53,034 bases of DNA, taken from CAZKUR01 sp964556005 (GTDB taxonomy: Bacteria; Bacteroidota; Ignavibacteria; Ignavibacteriales; Ignavibacteriaceae). The notes beneath the pieces are model-generated. The model had not been told where the DNA came from and ran no database searches. It saw only the letters and a list, made by a program, of their open reading frames with translations. The first letter of the stretch is position 1, and each line of letters begins with the position of its first letter. The stretch is from positions 1 through 53,034 of the forward strand of contig CAZKUR010000022.1 of assembly GCA_964556005.1 (NCBI GenBank), written 5' to 3'. This document shows positions 36,898 to 46,178 of this stretch, in pieces. The position numbers were made by a program, and so were the translations under genes.

Positions 36898-37747
36898 AAA
36901 TAAAATAAATGAATTCCTGAACTCTGAGATTGATTCGATTTCTTCGCTGGCAGGTGGTTGTATCAGCAACGCTTATAAAATTATAACTAAATCGAAGATG
37001 AAGTATTTTCTTAAAATTAACGATTCAGCCGGAACAGACATGTTCGTAAAGGAAGCGCACGGGTTAAACGAACTTAAAAAAGCCGACACCATTCGAGTAC
37101 CTGAAGTTATAGCTTTCGATAATGAATTTATATTGCTGGAATTTCTGGATACGGGTCGTAAGTCTAAAAGATTTTTAGAAGATTTCGGTATCAATTTCGC
37201 GAAGCTGCATAAATATATGGGAGAATTTTTCGGCTTTTATGAGAACAATTACATCGGTTCGAATATTCAGAAAAATTTGTCGGATAACTATATTAAGGAC
37301 AACTGGATAAAGTTTTATTTCGAAAACAGGATTATGTTTCAGTTTCGGCTTGCTGAAAAAAACGGATATGCAACCGGTGAGTTAAGAACTTGCATTTCGA
37401 AATTATCCGATAGAATTGAAGAAATAATCGGTGACAGCCTTGAACCTCCATCCTTGCTGCACGGCGATTTGTGGAACGGTAATTATATGGTTGACGAAAA
37501 CGGAAATGCCTGCATTATTGATCCGGCAGTTTATTACGGGCATCGTGAAGCCGATTTGGCAATGACCAAATTATTCGGGGGTTTCGGCGTTGAATTTTAT
37601 AAAGCTTACAATGAATATTTTCCTTTGCCTGACGGGTACGAATACAGGGAAAATATTTATAAACTCTACCATGTTCTTAATCATTTAAATCTTTTCGGTA
37701 CGGGATATTATTCGCAGGCGATCTCTTTAATCAATTATTATTTATAA
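36875..37747 (+). CDS. Fructosamine/ribulosamine 3-kinase family protein
   Basis: A 290-residue kinase of the aminoglycoside-phosphotransferase fold. The catalytic and metal motifs are LLHGDLWNGNYMV and CIIDPAVYYGHREADLAM, with the family marker LFGGFG. Relatives phosphorylate sugar adducts on proteins (ketoamines), causing them to detach. Bacterial members usually prefer ribulosamines and erythrulosamines. The gene starts inside the 3' end of the phosphatase gene, so the two are translated together. A near-perfect terminator lies just after it at 37754-37792. Confidence 0.92.
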   Translation: MNLKTEVKNKINEFLNSEIDSISSLAGGCISNAYKIITKSKMKYFLKINDSAGTDMFVKEAHGLNELKKADTIRVPEVIAFDNEFILLEFLDTGRKSKRFLEDFGINFAKLHKYMGEFFGFYENNYIGSNIQKNLSDNYIKDNWIKFYFENRIMFQFRLAEKNGYATGELRTCISKLSDRIEEIIGDSLEPPSLLHGDLWNGNYMVDENGNACIIDPAVYYGHREADLAMTKLFGGFGVEFYKAYNEYFPLPDGYEYRENIYKLYHVLNHLNLFGTGYYSQAISLINYYL

Positions 37748-37753
37748 TAAAAA

Positions 37754-37792
37754 AGAGATGACATCTTTTCTTCAATTAAAGATGTCATCTCT
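37754..37792. terminator. Perfect hairpin terminator between convergent genes
   Basis: AGAGATGACATCTTT (37754-37768) and AAAGATGTCATCTCT (37778-37792) are perfect 15-base-pair arms around a 9-nt loop. On the minus strand the hairpin is followed by TTTTTATTAT, so it fits an intrinsic terminator for the FKBP gene, and it sits between two converging genes. The word AGATGACATCTT recurs at 7458 and 32890. Confidence 0.85.
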
Positions 37793-37819
37793 GTTATTTC
37801 AATGTTATAAATTTAATTA

Positions 37820-38647
37820 TTATTTAACGTCAAGCACCTGCACATCAAAAACTAAAGTTGAATTCGGAGGAATAGTACCCATATTCCTGCTGCCGTAAGC
37901 CAAACCCGGTGGAATAATAAATTTAGCTTTTCCACCTTTTTTTAATAACTGAATTCCTTCATCCCAGCCTGGTATAACCTGTCCTTTTCCTGCCACAAAA
38001 GTAAATGGCTGATCTCTTTCAACTGAACTATCGAATTCTCTGCCATTAAGCAAGAAACCTGAATAATGAACGGTAACCGTGTCACCCGGTTTTATTTTAT
38101 TACCAGTTCCCTGTTCGAGGATATAGTACTTCAAACCGTTCTTAGTTTTTTCATACTTTGTGGAATCAACCTGCCACGGAGTAACTTTTATCTGGTCTTT
38201 AACCGATAATAATTCTATGGTAATTTTTAATTTCGAATTTGGCGGAATCGGCCCGATTCCTCTTTTCCCATAAGCCAGATCTGCAGGAATTATCATTGTC
38301 CTGGTTCCACCTTCTTTCATACCGACAATCCCTTCATCGACGCCGTTTATAAACGATCTTTTACCAAGTACATATTTAATAGGACGGTTGTGAAGCCTTG
38401 AGTCACCGATGCTTAATTTTTTCATATCGGGATTTTTCGTCCAATCGGAAAATAGATCGGAAGAATCTTTAACAATCCAGCCCTGAAAATGTACAGAGAC
38501 TAATTCTCCCATTGTCGCTGCTTTTCCAGTTCCGACAACATCATCTTTATATTTCAAACCGTCTTTTAATGTAACTACTCCTTCCTCATGTTTTGAACAT
38601 CCGATAAACAAAAGGAGCGGCAATAGCATGATAAATAGATATTTCAT
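37820..38647 (-). CDS. Lipoprotein with two FKBP-type peptidyl-prolyl isomerase domains
   Basis: A 275-residue lipoprotein (lipobox LFIGC, Cys17), so envelope-anchored. Two FKBP domains follow (about 35-155 and 175-275). The second is the more canonical, with VHYSGFLLNGREFDSSVERD, QVIPGWDEGIQLLKKGGKAK and FIIPPGLAYGSRNMGTIPPN. The first has an insertion and divergent core (YGKRGIGPIPPN retained). It is likely a periplasmic or surface folding helper. The gene is converged on by the kinase operon and has the perfect hairpin beyond its stop. Confidence 0.93.
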   Translation of the reverse strand: MKYLFIMLLPLLLFIGCSKHEEGVVTLKDGLKYKDDVVGTGKAATMGELVSVHFQGWIVKDSSDLFSDWTKNPDMKKLSIGDSRLHNRPIKYVLGKRSFINGVDEGIVGMKEGGTRTMIIPADLAYGKRGIGPIPPNSKLKITIELLSVKDQIKVTPWQVDSTKYEKTKNGLKYYILEQGTGNKIKPGDTVTVHYSGFLLNGREFDSSVERDQPFTFVAGKGQVIPGWDEGIQLLKKGGKAKFIIPPGLAYGSRNMGTIPPNSTLVFDVQVLDVK

Positions 38648-38703
38648 TTCATTATTCCTTTTAATGATTTTATAATGTAGTGATTAATTTATTAACTAAA
38701 TAA

Positions 38704-39849
38704 TTACCCGGATTTTTTTCCGAACATAAATTCCAAAAATCTCCATACCTGTCTTCGCCAATAAACTTCAGAATGTTTTGCATTTTCATCTTTATGATAG
38801 ATTAGATCTTTTCCTTCAACGAATCCTTTTTCGCGTAAAAGTTTCAACATTTCATCGACGCCGTTCATGAGACTATCTTCCAATCCAATCGTACCAATAT
38901 CAATAAATATTTTCAATAGCTTTTTAGGACCTGTATAATTTTTTACCGGCGTTATAAAATTATATCTTCTAATATCAAAAGCAGGAGAAATGCAAATTGC
39001 CTTTGAAAATACATTAGGGTAATTCCATGCAAGCATAAATGAAATTAAACCTCCCAACGATGAACCTCCTACGGCAGTATTTTTTGCATCCGGAAGTGTT
39101 CTGTAATTTTTGTCGATTAAAGGTTTTAATTTATTAACAACGAATTTCATGTATGAATCACCGCTATCGGTTGGCGCGTATTCCGAAGAACGATCTTCAG
39201 TATTATAAATACCAACGACAATAATTTTTTTAATTGCACCTGCTTTTATCAAGCTGTCTGCTGTTTCATCAATTCCCCAATCAACATTGAATGCTGAAGT
39301 CTGCGGATCAATAATATTCTGACCATCCTGCATGTAAAGAACAGGATAATGTTTAGCCAAATCTGTTTTATATCCCGGAGGAAGCCAGATAATAACATCT
39401 CGCGGTAACAAATTTTCACCGGTTAAATTCTTAATATATTCAACATCGCCTGTAATTTTACCGGAGATTTTTCTCTTAAATTGATTCGCCCAATATCTCA
39501 CTGTAAAAGTCAAAGCGGTGTCGTTTTTAATTTTTAGTGTTTTATTCGATGGAATAGTTTTGTCGTCGTTTAATGCCTCCGATGACCAGGAACCTTGAGT
39601 GAATTTGAATTCGATTTTCGAATTTAAGGAGAAACTGATTGTTTTATTCCATGTAGAATCGTTTATTTTATCCATCTCAATTCCTGCAGGATTCCAGTTT
39701 CCCAATTGCCTATTATTTCCTGTTATATAAATTTTTACGGAGTCAGGCAGGTTTTTTGAAATCACAACAAATTTAATATTACTGGTCTGCTGTGCAATAA
39801 TAATTATTTGTGCAAATAGAGTAAATAGCAGTATTAAATATTTTTTCAT
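38704..39849 (-). CDS. Exported esterase with N-terminal starch-binding (CBM20-like) domain
   Basis: A 381-residue exported protein. Signal peptide is about 1-20. Residues 25-120 form a CBM20-like fold (SVKIYITGNNRQLGNWNP, then WNKTISFSLNSKIEFKFTQG). The alpha/beta-hydrolase domain (about 145-381) is of the esterase D / antigen-85 type: DVIIWLPPGYK, YPVLYMQDGQN, the nucleophile in GGSSLGG (Ser264) and the likely His in NAKHSEVYW. The substrate may be esters linked to carbohydrate, an inference from the module. A similar architecture occurs in IroE-like and carbohydrate esterases. Confidence 0.88.
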   Translation of the reverse strand: MKKYLILLFTLFAQIIIIAQQTSNIKFVVISKNLPDSVKIYITGNNRQLGNWNPAGIEMDKINDSTWNKTISFSLNSKIEFKFTQGSWSSEALNDDKTIPSNKTLKIKNDTALTFTVRYWANQFKRKISGKITGDVEYIKNLTGENLLPRDVIIWLPPGYKTDLAKHYPVLYMQDGQNIIDPQTSAFNVDWGIDETADSLIKAGAIKKIIVVGIYNTEDRSSEYAPTDSGDSYMKFVVNKLKPLIDKNYRTLPDAKNTAVGGSSLGGLISFMLAWNYPNVFSKAICISPAFDIRRYNFITPVKNYTGPKKLLKIFIDIGTIGLEDSLMNGVDEMLKLLREKGFVEGKDLIYHKDENAKHSEVYWRRQVWRFLEFMFGKKSG

Positions 39850-39985
39850 TACAGTAAGGGTAAAATAAGCAATAATGTTTTATTACCAAATGATATTGTG
39901 AACGTACAAATCTATTTATAATAATAGCTTCATATTGTTGAAATCAATAAAGACGTTGTAAATTTTATCGATATCTCTTAGTGAC

Positions 39986-39997
39986 GCGGCTTTCCGC
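39986..39997. other. Small GC-rich hairpin in otherwise AT-rich spacer
   Basis: GCGG-CTTT-CCGC, four paired bases around a tetraloop, within 284 bases between the CBM-esterase start and the CCA-type gene stop. On its own it is too short to name; the flanking sequence does not add a stem or T-run. The rest of 39850-40133 holds nothing I can identify. Confidence 0.3.
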
Positions 39998-40133
39998 TTA
40001 GGAGTCATTTTAAAATAAAAAAGTTTTGCCAAAAACTTGTATTTATTCGAAGCTATTTATTTTCTTCCCATTGTACTGATTTTTATTCAAATCCAAATTA
40101 TAATATTTTTTATTTAAAGATTATGTTAAACTT

Positions 40134-41540
40134 CTATAACTGTTTGATGTACTTATCTTTTATTTGAAGGAGGTACTGATAAGCCTCTTCGTAATTGTTA
40201 CCAATCTTTCCGTCAAGAATTGCTTCTTCAATTTCCGATTTAATCTCACCCACGATTTTTGATGGTTTTAAATTACAAACTTCCATGATGACATCGCCTC
40301 TGACAGGAGATTGAAAAGCGCGGAGTTTGTCTTTTTCTTTAACTTCGCGAACTTTCCGCATTACCCTGTCATAATTTTCAATGTACGTTGTAACTTTCTT
40401 CGGGTTCTTGCTGGTAATATCTGCACGGCACAATGTAATTAATTCTTCAAGATATTCTCCGGCAGAAACGATTAACCGTCTAACAGCCGAATCGGTGACT
40501 TCCTCTTTTGCCAGGGCAATCGGGCGTAAGTGCAGCCTTATCATTCTCTCTATAAAATCCAGCTTCGAAATGGGCAGCTTCATTCTCCGGAAAATTTTTT
40601 TCATCATTCGGGCGCCGATTTCATCATGCCCGTGAAATGTCCAGCCTGTTCCTTCTACAAATTTTTTTGTAGCCGGTTTGGCAATGTCATGAACAAGAGC
40701 TGCAAACCTCAGCCAAACATCATCGCTTACTTCAGCAGTATTATCAACAACTTTGCATGTATGAAAAAATACGTCTTTGTGATGATATTCATTTATCTGT
40801 TCCACACCTGCAAGATTGGCAATTTCAGGGAATACAACCTCGAGCACTCCTGTTTTATACATTAGTATCAAACCAACCGATGGTTTCGGTGAACCAAGAA
40901 TTTTAAGAAATTCATCGGTAATCCTTTCTTGAGATAAAATTTTTATCCTATCTTTCATACGATTTGCGGCTTTCAAAATCGAGTCATCAACGCTAAAATC
41001 AAGTTGTGCTGCAAACCTGAATGCTCTTAAAATTCTAAGCGGATCATCATTGAAAGTTATTTCCGGATCGAGAGGAGTTTTAATAATTTTTTCTTCGATA
41101 TCCTGCAGTCCGTTATATGTATCTTTTAGCTCACCGAAACTTTTTTGATTAATAGAAACGGCAAATGTATTGATGGTAAAATCCCTCCTGCTGATATCCT
41201 CTTCAAAAGTACCCGGCTCAACGTCGGGATTCCGGCTATCGCTGCGATAGGATTCCTTCCGTGCGCCGACAAATTCCAGATCGAAGCCGCTGTAATTAAA
41301 ATGTGCCGTTCCGAAATTCCTGTAGATTGTAATATTTTTTATCCCGAGTTTATTTGCAAACTCGGATGCAAATCGTGGTCCGTCTCCGATTATTAAAAAG
41401 TCAAGCTCATTACTTTCTCTTTCAAGAATTAAATCACGAATAAACCCGCCTACAATGTAAGCTTTTACTTCAAGTTGTTCTGCCGTTTCGACTGCGGCAT
41501 TCAGGAAAGAATATGTTTTAAATTCTTTTGAAAAATTCAT
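40134..41540 (-). CDS. CCA-adding-type tRNA nucleotidyltransferase with HD domain
   Basis: A 468-residue enzyme of the class II tRNA nucleotidyltransferase/poly(A) polymerase superfamily. The N-terminal catalytic module has YIVGGFIRDLILE, a carboxylate pair at ELDFLI (Glu in place of the first Asp of DxD, allowed by the superfamily), EFVGARKESYR and SRRDFTINTFAV. A C-terminal HD phosphohydrolase domain reads ALVHDIAKPATKKF with GHDEIGARM. It repairs or completes the CCA end of tRNA in the cytoplasm. A separate poly(A) polymerase role cannot be excluded from sequence. The ATG at 41540 gives the standard N-terminus. Confidence 0.9.
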   Translation of the reverse strand: MNFSKEFKTYSFLNAAVETAEQLEVKAYIVGGFIRDLILERESNELDFLIIGDGPRFASEFANKLGIKNITIYRNFGTAHFNYSGFDLEFVGARKESYRSDSRNPDVEPGTFEEDISRRDFTINTFAVSINQKSFGELKDTYNGLQDIEEKIIKTPLDPEITFNDDPLRILRAFRFAAQLDFSVDDSILKAANRMKDRIKILSQERITDEFLKILGSPKPSVGLILMYKTGVLEVVFPEIANLAGVEQINEYHHKDVFFHTCKVVDNTAEVSDDVWLRFAALVHDIAKPATKKFVEGTGWTFHGHDEIGARMMKKIFRRMKLPISKLDFIERMIRLHLRPIALAKEEVTDSAVRRLIVSAGEYLEELITLCRADITSKNPKKVTTYIENYDRVMRKVREVKEKDKLRAFQSPVRGDVIMEVCNLKPSKIVGEIKSEIEEAILDGKIGNNYEEAYQYLLQIKDKYIKQL

Positions 41541-41581
41541 TTTACAAGATTAACAATTTTAGAAGAAATAATTTAGTTCGA

Positions 41582-42676
41582 CTACACACTATCTTTGCCA
41601 ATTCGATGTGCTTTGCTGCCCATTATTATTGCAAGAGGTTTCAGCCCGTCAATATTACTGAATAAAATTTTTATCGAAGCAGTAATAGGAACGGATAAAA
41701 ACATTCCTACGATTCCCCAAACCCATCCCCAGAATATTAAAGAGAATAAAACCAATACTGTAGAAAGGTCCATCGACAGGCCCATATAATGCGGCTCGAC
41801 CATATTTCCCATAATATTCTGGTTAAGTATTAATAATACAGCTAAAGAAATAGTAGTAAATCCGAAACCATATTCCAAAAAAGAAATTAAAATCGGGAAA
41901 AGTGTGGCAACCAGTGAACCTATATTCGGAATAAAATTTAATATAAATGTAAGTAAACCCCAAACGATTGCATAGTCGATCCCGTAAGCTAAAAGAATTA
42001 TTGTAGCAATCGACCCGGTAATTAAACTGGTGATTGTCTTAATAATAATGTACGATTGAAGCTGCTTATTGATGGTGGTTATATTTTTTTCAACCAGTTC
42101 TTTTCTTGATTCAAAGGCAACCTTTAATCTCTCTTCGAATTTATTTTTGCCGAGCATCATCAGAGCCCAGAAAAGCATAGCTATAAAAAAGTTCCCCAGC
42201 ATCGATGAAAATGAATTGAATAAATTCTGAATTATACCGGCTTTGAATAGTTTCTCAAAAATATTAGCGACGTTCACTTCTTCTATTTTGAAGTTCAGCA
42301 TCTGAGAAAGCTCGGACAATGTAAGGTTGAACGGACTAAGTATTTTTTGTATGAGCCCGGATAAATTTTCTCCATATAACTGCATTTTTTCCTGGAACGT
42401 TCCGAAATTCGATACAAGAAGAACAGCTATTAAATAATAAATCCCGAATAAAATTACCAGTATAAAAATTAATGTTACCCATTTGGGAATTTTATATTTT
42501 GCGAATATATCAATTAAAGGGTGAAAAAGATAAGTAAGAAAAACTGCAATTGTGAAAGGGATAAGAATTTCTCTTAAAGATTTTAAAATAAAAACAATTA
42601 GGACAAAGGTAATGAAGCCTAAAAAATAAGCTATCAATTTTGTGTATTTATCCGGAGAAATTTGCTCTGCTTTCAT
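41582..42676 (-). CDS. AI-2E family (YdgG/PerM-like) membrane transporter
   Basis: A 364-residue inner-membrane protein with about eight hydrophobic segments. The AI-2E family markers are IPFTIAVFLTYLFHPLIDIF at the N-terminus and VWGLLTFILNFIPNIGSLVA near the C-terminus, with MGNMVEPHYMG. The family name comes from one proposed AI-2 exporter; most members have no proven substrate. It follows the membrane gluzincin by one base and so belongs with murA. Confidence 0.9.
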   Translation of the reverse strand: MKAEQISPDKYTKLIAYFLGFITFVLIVFILKSLREILIPFTIAVFLTYLFHPLIDIFAKYKIPKWVTLIFILVILFGIYYLIAVLLVSNFGTFQEKMQLYGENLSGLIQKILSPFNLTLSELSQMLNFKIEEVNVANIFEKLFKAGIIQNLFNSFSSMLGNFFIAMLFWALMMLGKNKFEERLKVAFESRKELVEKNITTINKQLQSYIIIKTITSLITGSIATIILLAYGIDYAIVWGLLTFILNFIPNIGSLVATLFPILISFLEYGFGFTTISLAVLLILNQNIMGNMVEPHYMGLSMDLSTVLVLFSLIFWGWVWGIVGMFLSVPITASIKILFSNIDGLKPLAIIMGSKAHRIGKDSV

Positions 42677-42677
42677 T

Positions 42678-44912
42678 TTAATTTTCTTTCGTTTTAAATT
42701 TTGCCGTCACGTTTCCGGCGTTATTAAAGCACCACAACATTTTCTCATAATTTGACTGAATTACTTCATCAAAATTTTTATCTTTTTTGAACCGGGTTGA
42801 AAGAGCTGCAAGCTTTCGCGCTTTATCAAAGTCTAATTTTTCCAGTACATATTGTGATAGCTTGTAAGCTGCGTAGCTGCTTTCATAATCAGTTACAGTT
42901 AAGCTTTTTGTAAATTGAGATAAAAAGATATCATATTTTTCCTTTAAAGCTTTTGAAAGAACTATCAAAACCGGGAAAGAGCAGTAATGGTAATAATTCC
43001 CGTTCAACTTTTGCAATATAACATATTTATCGAATTCACTTCCCTTTAAATATTCCTTAAGCATAACATTTTTAAGGGACAATTCCAATCTCAAGTGAGA
43101 CAAGTAATATAAAACCCTGCCAGGGTTTTGCCTCATAATTTCGATGTATAAAGAATCGGCATAAGAAATATTATTTGCTTCAGCAGAAAGATCGGCAAGA
43201 GTAAATTCCATGCTGTAATAGCTAGAAGTGTTTTTGAATTTCTCAATATTATCTTTCAAAATACTTATTGCCGTATCGATTTTTGTTTGCTTGAACATCG
43301 ATTCAGCCAAGCCGGTATATGCCGAAGGATTATTAGTAACTTTTAATATTTGGTTGAATGCCGATCCGGCGCTTTCGTACCGGCCTTGATAAAACATATC
43401 CCATGCTGTGTGCAATTGTTCTGCTACATATCTCGGGCAAACCTTGTAAAAAATCGAACGGCTGCCGTAATAATAGTAAGCCTTATCTTTAGTATCCGAT
43501 AAATTTAAGGTTTTCAAATATTCATAGTAATCCTGTTCAATCTTGCTTAAAGTGTTTCCGTAAATTTTCTGAAAATGCAGGCTTCCGTATAAAAGCTTAA
43601 ATTTTTGTATACCGTAATTCCGGATCAAATATTTGGCGAATGAGCCTGCGTAAATGTAAGACAAGCTTGAAACATTCGTAAAAAAATTAAACGAAGAAAA
43701 TAGAGATACGATGTTTACTTTAAAATCGTTTTGATATGCCAGGGCAGCCATGTAATCGACGGCATTTTCGCCATAAAATGGATCGCCTGCAACAGCGGCT
43801 CCTTCAATCAACGCCGGGTTGAACCAATCTGCTAATTTAAAAATTCCTGTTCCGAATTCTGCCGTAAAACAGTGAGCGATTTCATGCCGCAGCGTCCTAT
43901 CATAATCATCATAGGTTGTGTATGTTGAATATTGCCAGGGTTTGGCAACGTCGGCATTTTTTGAGCCGAACAATTCCTTTTTCTGATTCGAATCGTAAAA
44001 AATGTAAGAATTGATTTTTTCTTTTGGAACAACATCGAAATAATCGGAAAGCCGGAAATAATAATATTCGTGCTGAAGTGCAATCGATTTCATTAATGTA
44101 CTGTCGATTCCAGGTGCAAAATAAATTTCAAAATGTTCCGTCGAAATATGATTACTTAATTCGGACTTAAGCTTTGTAAATGTAGTTGAATATCCGAACA
44201 CAGGAGAGAAATACAGAAACAATGCAGGAAAAATTACAGCTAAAAAAAATATAAATTTTTTCGTTAAGGTGATTACTTTGAAATTATATTTATAAAGAGT
44301 TAACAACAGCAAGCCGAAGTATAATAAATTTAGTATCCTGTAGCTGATAAGCTTTAAAGTAACGGGTATTGCCTCATCGTAAATTGTCCCGGGAAAATAT
44401 CCGAAAACAGGATTGAAGAAATATATCTGGGGGTTGAAATAAAGCTCAACAAATGTGATTGAAATAATCAGCAGGTAAATTATAATAAAAATGAAATAAG
44501 AAATCTTCTTGAAAAAAATAAAAGCAAATGCACCGAGCGCCGCCCCGATTAACACCGAAGGAACTGTAATAACAGCATAAAATTCAAATCCATCCTTTAG
44601 CGAACAGGCTATCCCAAAGTATGAATGTACTACCGCCATTATCAGAGGGATTAGAAGTATGCTAATAAAATAAATTAAAAAAGATCTTTTCGATAAGCTT
44701 CTCAATATTTCTAAAGGCAGCTTTGATTTGAAGATAGCAATTGCAAATATCCCTGAAAGGAATGAAATAAATACGGCGTTGGCTGCCGAATACTCATAGC
44801 CGAAAACTTTAGTCAACGGAAAGTAAAATAGCATGAGATTAAATATTACGAGCAGAATAGAATGAACTAAAATATGCATCGAGCCGGGTAATATTTTTTT
44901 TATTGAAGGCAA
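42678..44912 (-). CDS. Polytopic membrane protein with periplasmic gluzincin (MA-type) and TPR domains
   Basis: A 744-residue protein. About nine hydrophobic segments fill residues 10-240. A soluble domain follows with a zinc-peptidase motif LRHEIAHCFT (His343, Glu344, His347) and a downstream Glu370 in ALIEGAAVAG, the gluzincin pattern of the peptidase-MA family. The C-terminal 250 residues look like tetratricopeptide-type helical repeats (AWDMFYQGRYESAGSAFNQI and similar). The active part is likely periplasmic. The start is TTG, immediately after the murA stop (TAA-TTG), and the AI-2E gene follows within one base. I recognise no named homologue. Confidence 0.8.
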   Translation of the reverse strand: MPSIKKILPGSMHILVHSILLVIFNLMLFYFPLTKVFGYEYSAANAVFISFLSGIFAIAIFKSKLPLEILRSLSKRSFLIYFISILLIPLIMAVVHSYFGIACSLKDGFEFYAVITVPSVLIGAALGAFAFIFFKKISYFIFIIIYLLIISITFVELYFNPQIYFFNPVFGYFPGTIYDEAIPVTLKLISYRILNLLYFGLLLLTLYKYNFKVITLTKKFIFFLAVIFPALFLYFSPVFGYSTTFTKLKSELSNHISTEHFEIYFAPGIDSTLMKSIALQHEYYYFRLSDYFDVVPKEKINSYIFYDSNQKKELFGSKNADVAKPWQYSTYTTYDDYDRTLRHEIAHCFTAEFGTGIFKLADWFNPALIEGAAVAGDPFYGENAVDYMAALAYQNDFKVNIVSLFSSFNFFTNVSSLSYIYAGSFAKYLIRNYGIQKFKLLYGSLHFQKIYGNTLSKIEQDYYEYLKTLNLSDTKDKAYYYYGSRSIFYKVCPRYVAEQLHTAWDMFYQGRYESAGSAFNQILKVTNNPSAYTGLAESMFKQTKIDTAISILKDNIEKFKNTSSYYSMEFTLADLSAEANNISYADSLYIEIMRQNPGRVLYYLSHLRLELSLKNVMLKEYLKGSEFDKYVILQKLNGNYYHYCSFPVLIVLSKALKEKYDIFLSQFTKSLTVTDYESSYAAYKLSQYVLEKLDFDKARKLAALSTRFKKDKNFDEVIQSNYEKMLWCFNNAGNVTAKFKTKEN

Positions 44913-46178
44913 TTAATATTCCGTCCCGGCAACTCTTTGAATATCCGCACCCAGTGCCTGCAATTTTTCCTCTATTCTCTGGTACCCCCTATCTAAATGA
45001 TAGACTCTCAGCACTTCTGTAGTTCCTTCTGCTGCAAGGCCAGCCAATACAAGACACGCGCTCGCACGAAGATCTGTCGACATAACTTTTGCACCTTTTA
45101 GTGTATTAACTCCTTTTATTATTGCGGCATTATCATTTACATTTATATTTGCACCAAGCCTTACTAATTCCGGAACGTGCTTAAACCTGTCTATGTAAAT
45201 TGAATCGGTAACTGTTGAGACTCCGTCTGCAAGCGACATGTATGCAGTCCATTGCGCCTGCATGTCTGTCGGGAAACCGGGAAAGGCTGAAGTCGTAACG
45301 TCGGTTGGATTAATTGTAATCCCTTCCGCATCAATATTAATATCATTATTTCCGTTTGTTATTTTACAATTGCTCGATTCCAATTTTAAAATTACCGATT
45401 CAAATAATTCCCTGTCAATATTTTTAAGCTTAACATTTCCTTTTGTAATTGCACCGGCAATCAATAGCGTCCCTGCTTCGATTCTATCTGCAATTGTATT
45501 TATAAATGCCGGTTTTAATTCATCTACTCCCTCGATAGTTAAAACCGAAGTTCCGGTTCCGTCAATCTTTGCACCCATCTTTATCAAAAACTCTGCAAGA
45601 TTAATAATTTCCGGTTCTCTTGCTGCATTTTCAATTACGGTTGTTCCCTTGGCTAAAGCAGCTGCCATCATAGTATTTCCGGTAGCACCGACGGATGAAA
45701 TATCAAAATAAATTTTGGAACCGATTAGTCTTTTTGATTTAGCTATTATATAGCCTTCCTCCAGATCTATTTCAGCGCCCATTTTTTTAAGAGCTTCTAA
45801 ATGCAGATTTATTGGTCTTGGGCCCCAGGCGCACCCGCCGGGTAATGATACTTTTGCATTCCCGAATTTTGTAAGCAGCGGTCCCAAAACGTAAATCGAT
45901 GCGCGCATTTTCTTAACATGTTCATAAGGTGCAGTGTGTGAATTTATATTAGTTGTATCAAGCATCATTACATGATCTTTAAATTCCGTTTCAACCCCGA
46001 TAAATTTTAACAGCTTATTCATCGTGTAAACATCGTTCAACTCGGGAGTGTTTTTTAGAATTGATTTACCTGAAGCTAAAATGGAAGCAGGCATTAAAGC
46101 AAGCGAAGCATTCTTTGCACCGCTGACTTCCACTTCCCCCTTTAATCTCTTTCCACCGTTAATTACAAATTTATCCAA
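44913..46178 (-). CDS. murA: UDP-N-acetylglucosamine 1-carboxyvinyltransferase
   Basis: Transfers enolpyruvate from PEP to UDP-GlcNAc, the first committed step of peptidoglycan synthesis. The 421-residue size is standard. Landmarks are INGGKRLKGEVEVSGAKNA at the N-terminus, the catalytic loop SLPGGCAWGPRPINLH with the Cys equivalent to Cys115, TVIENAAREPEIINLA, and DLRASACLVLAGLAAEGTTE. The fosfomycin-binding Cys is retained. The start is TTG, giving the standard N-terminus. It begins a run with the membrane gluzincin and AI-2E genes. Confidence 0.97.
   Translation of the reverse strand: MDKFVINGGKRLKGEVEVSGAKNASLALMPASILASGKSILKNTPELNDVYTMNKLLKFIGVETEFKDHVMMLDTTNINSHTAPYEHVKKMRASIYVLGPLLTKFGNAKVSLPGGCAWGPRPINLHLEALKKMGAEIDLEEGYIIAKSKRLIGSKIYFDISSVGATGNTMMAAALAKGTTVIENAAREPEIINLAEFLIKMGAKIDGTGTSVLTIEGVDELKPAFINTIADRIEAGTLLIAGAITKGNVKLKNIDRELFESVILKLESSNCKITNGNNDINIDAEGITINPTDVTTSAFPGFPTDMQAQWTAYMSLADGVSTVTDSIYIDRFKHVPELVRLGANINVNDNAAIIKGVNTLKGAKVMSTDLRASACLVLAGLAAEGTTEVLRVYHLDRGYQRIEEKLQALGADIQRVAGTEY

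Noticed and set aside
45238..45711. A 157-codon plus-strand frame opposite murA
   Set aside because: It is a shadow of murA: the minus-strand product is an unmistakable MurA, and the plus-strand product matches no family.
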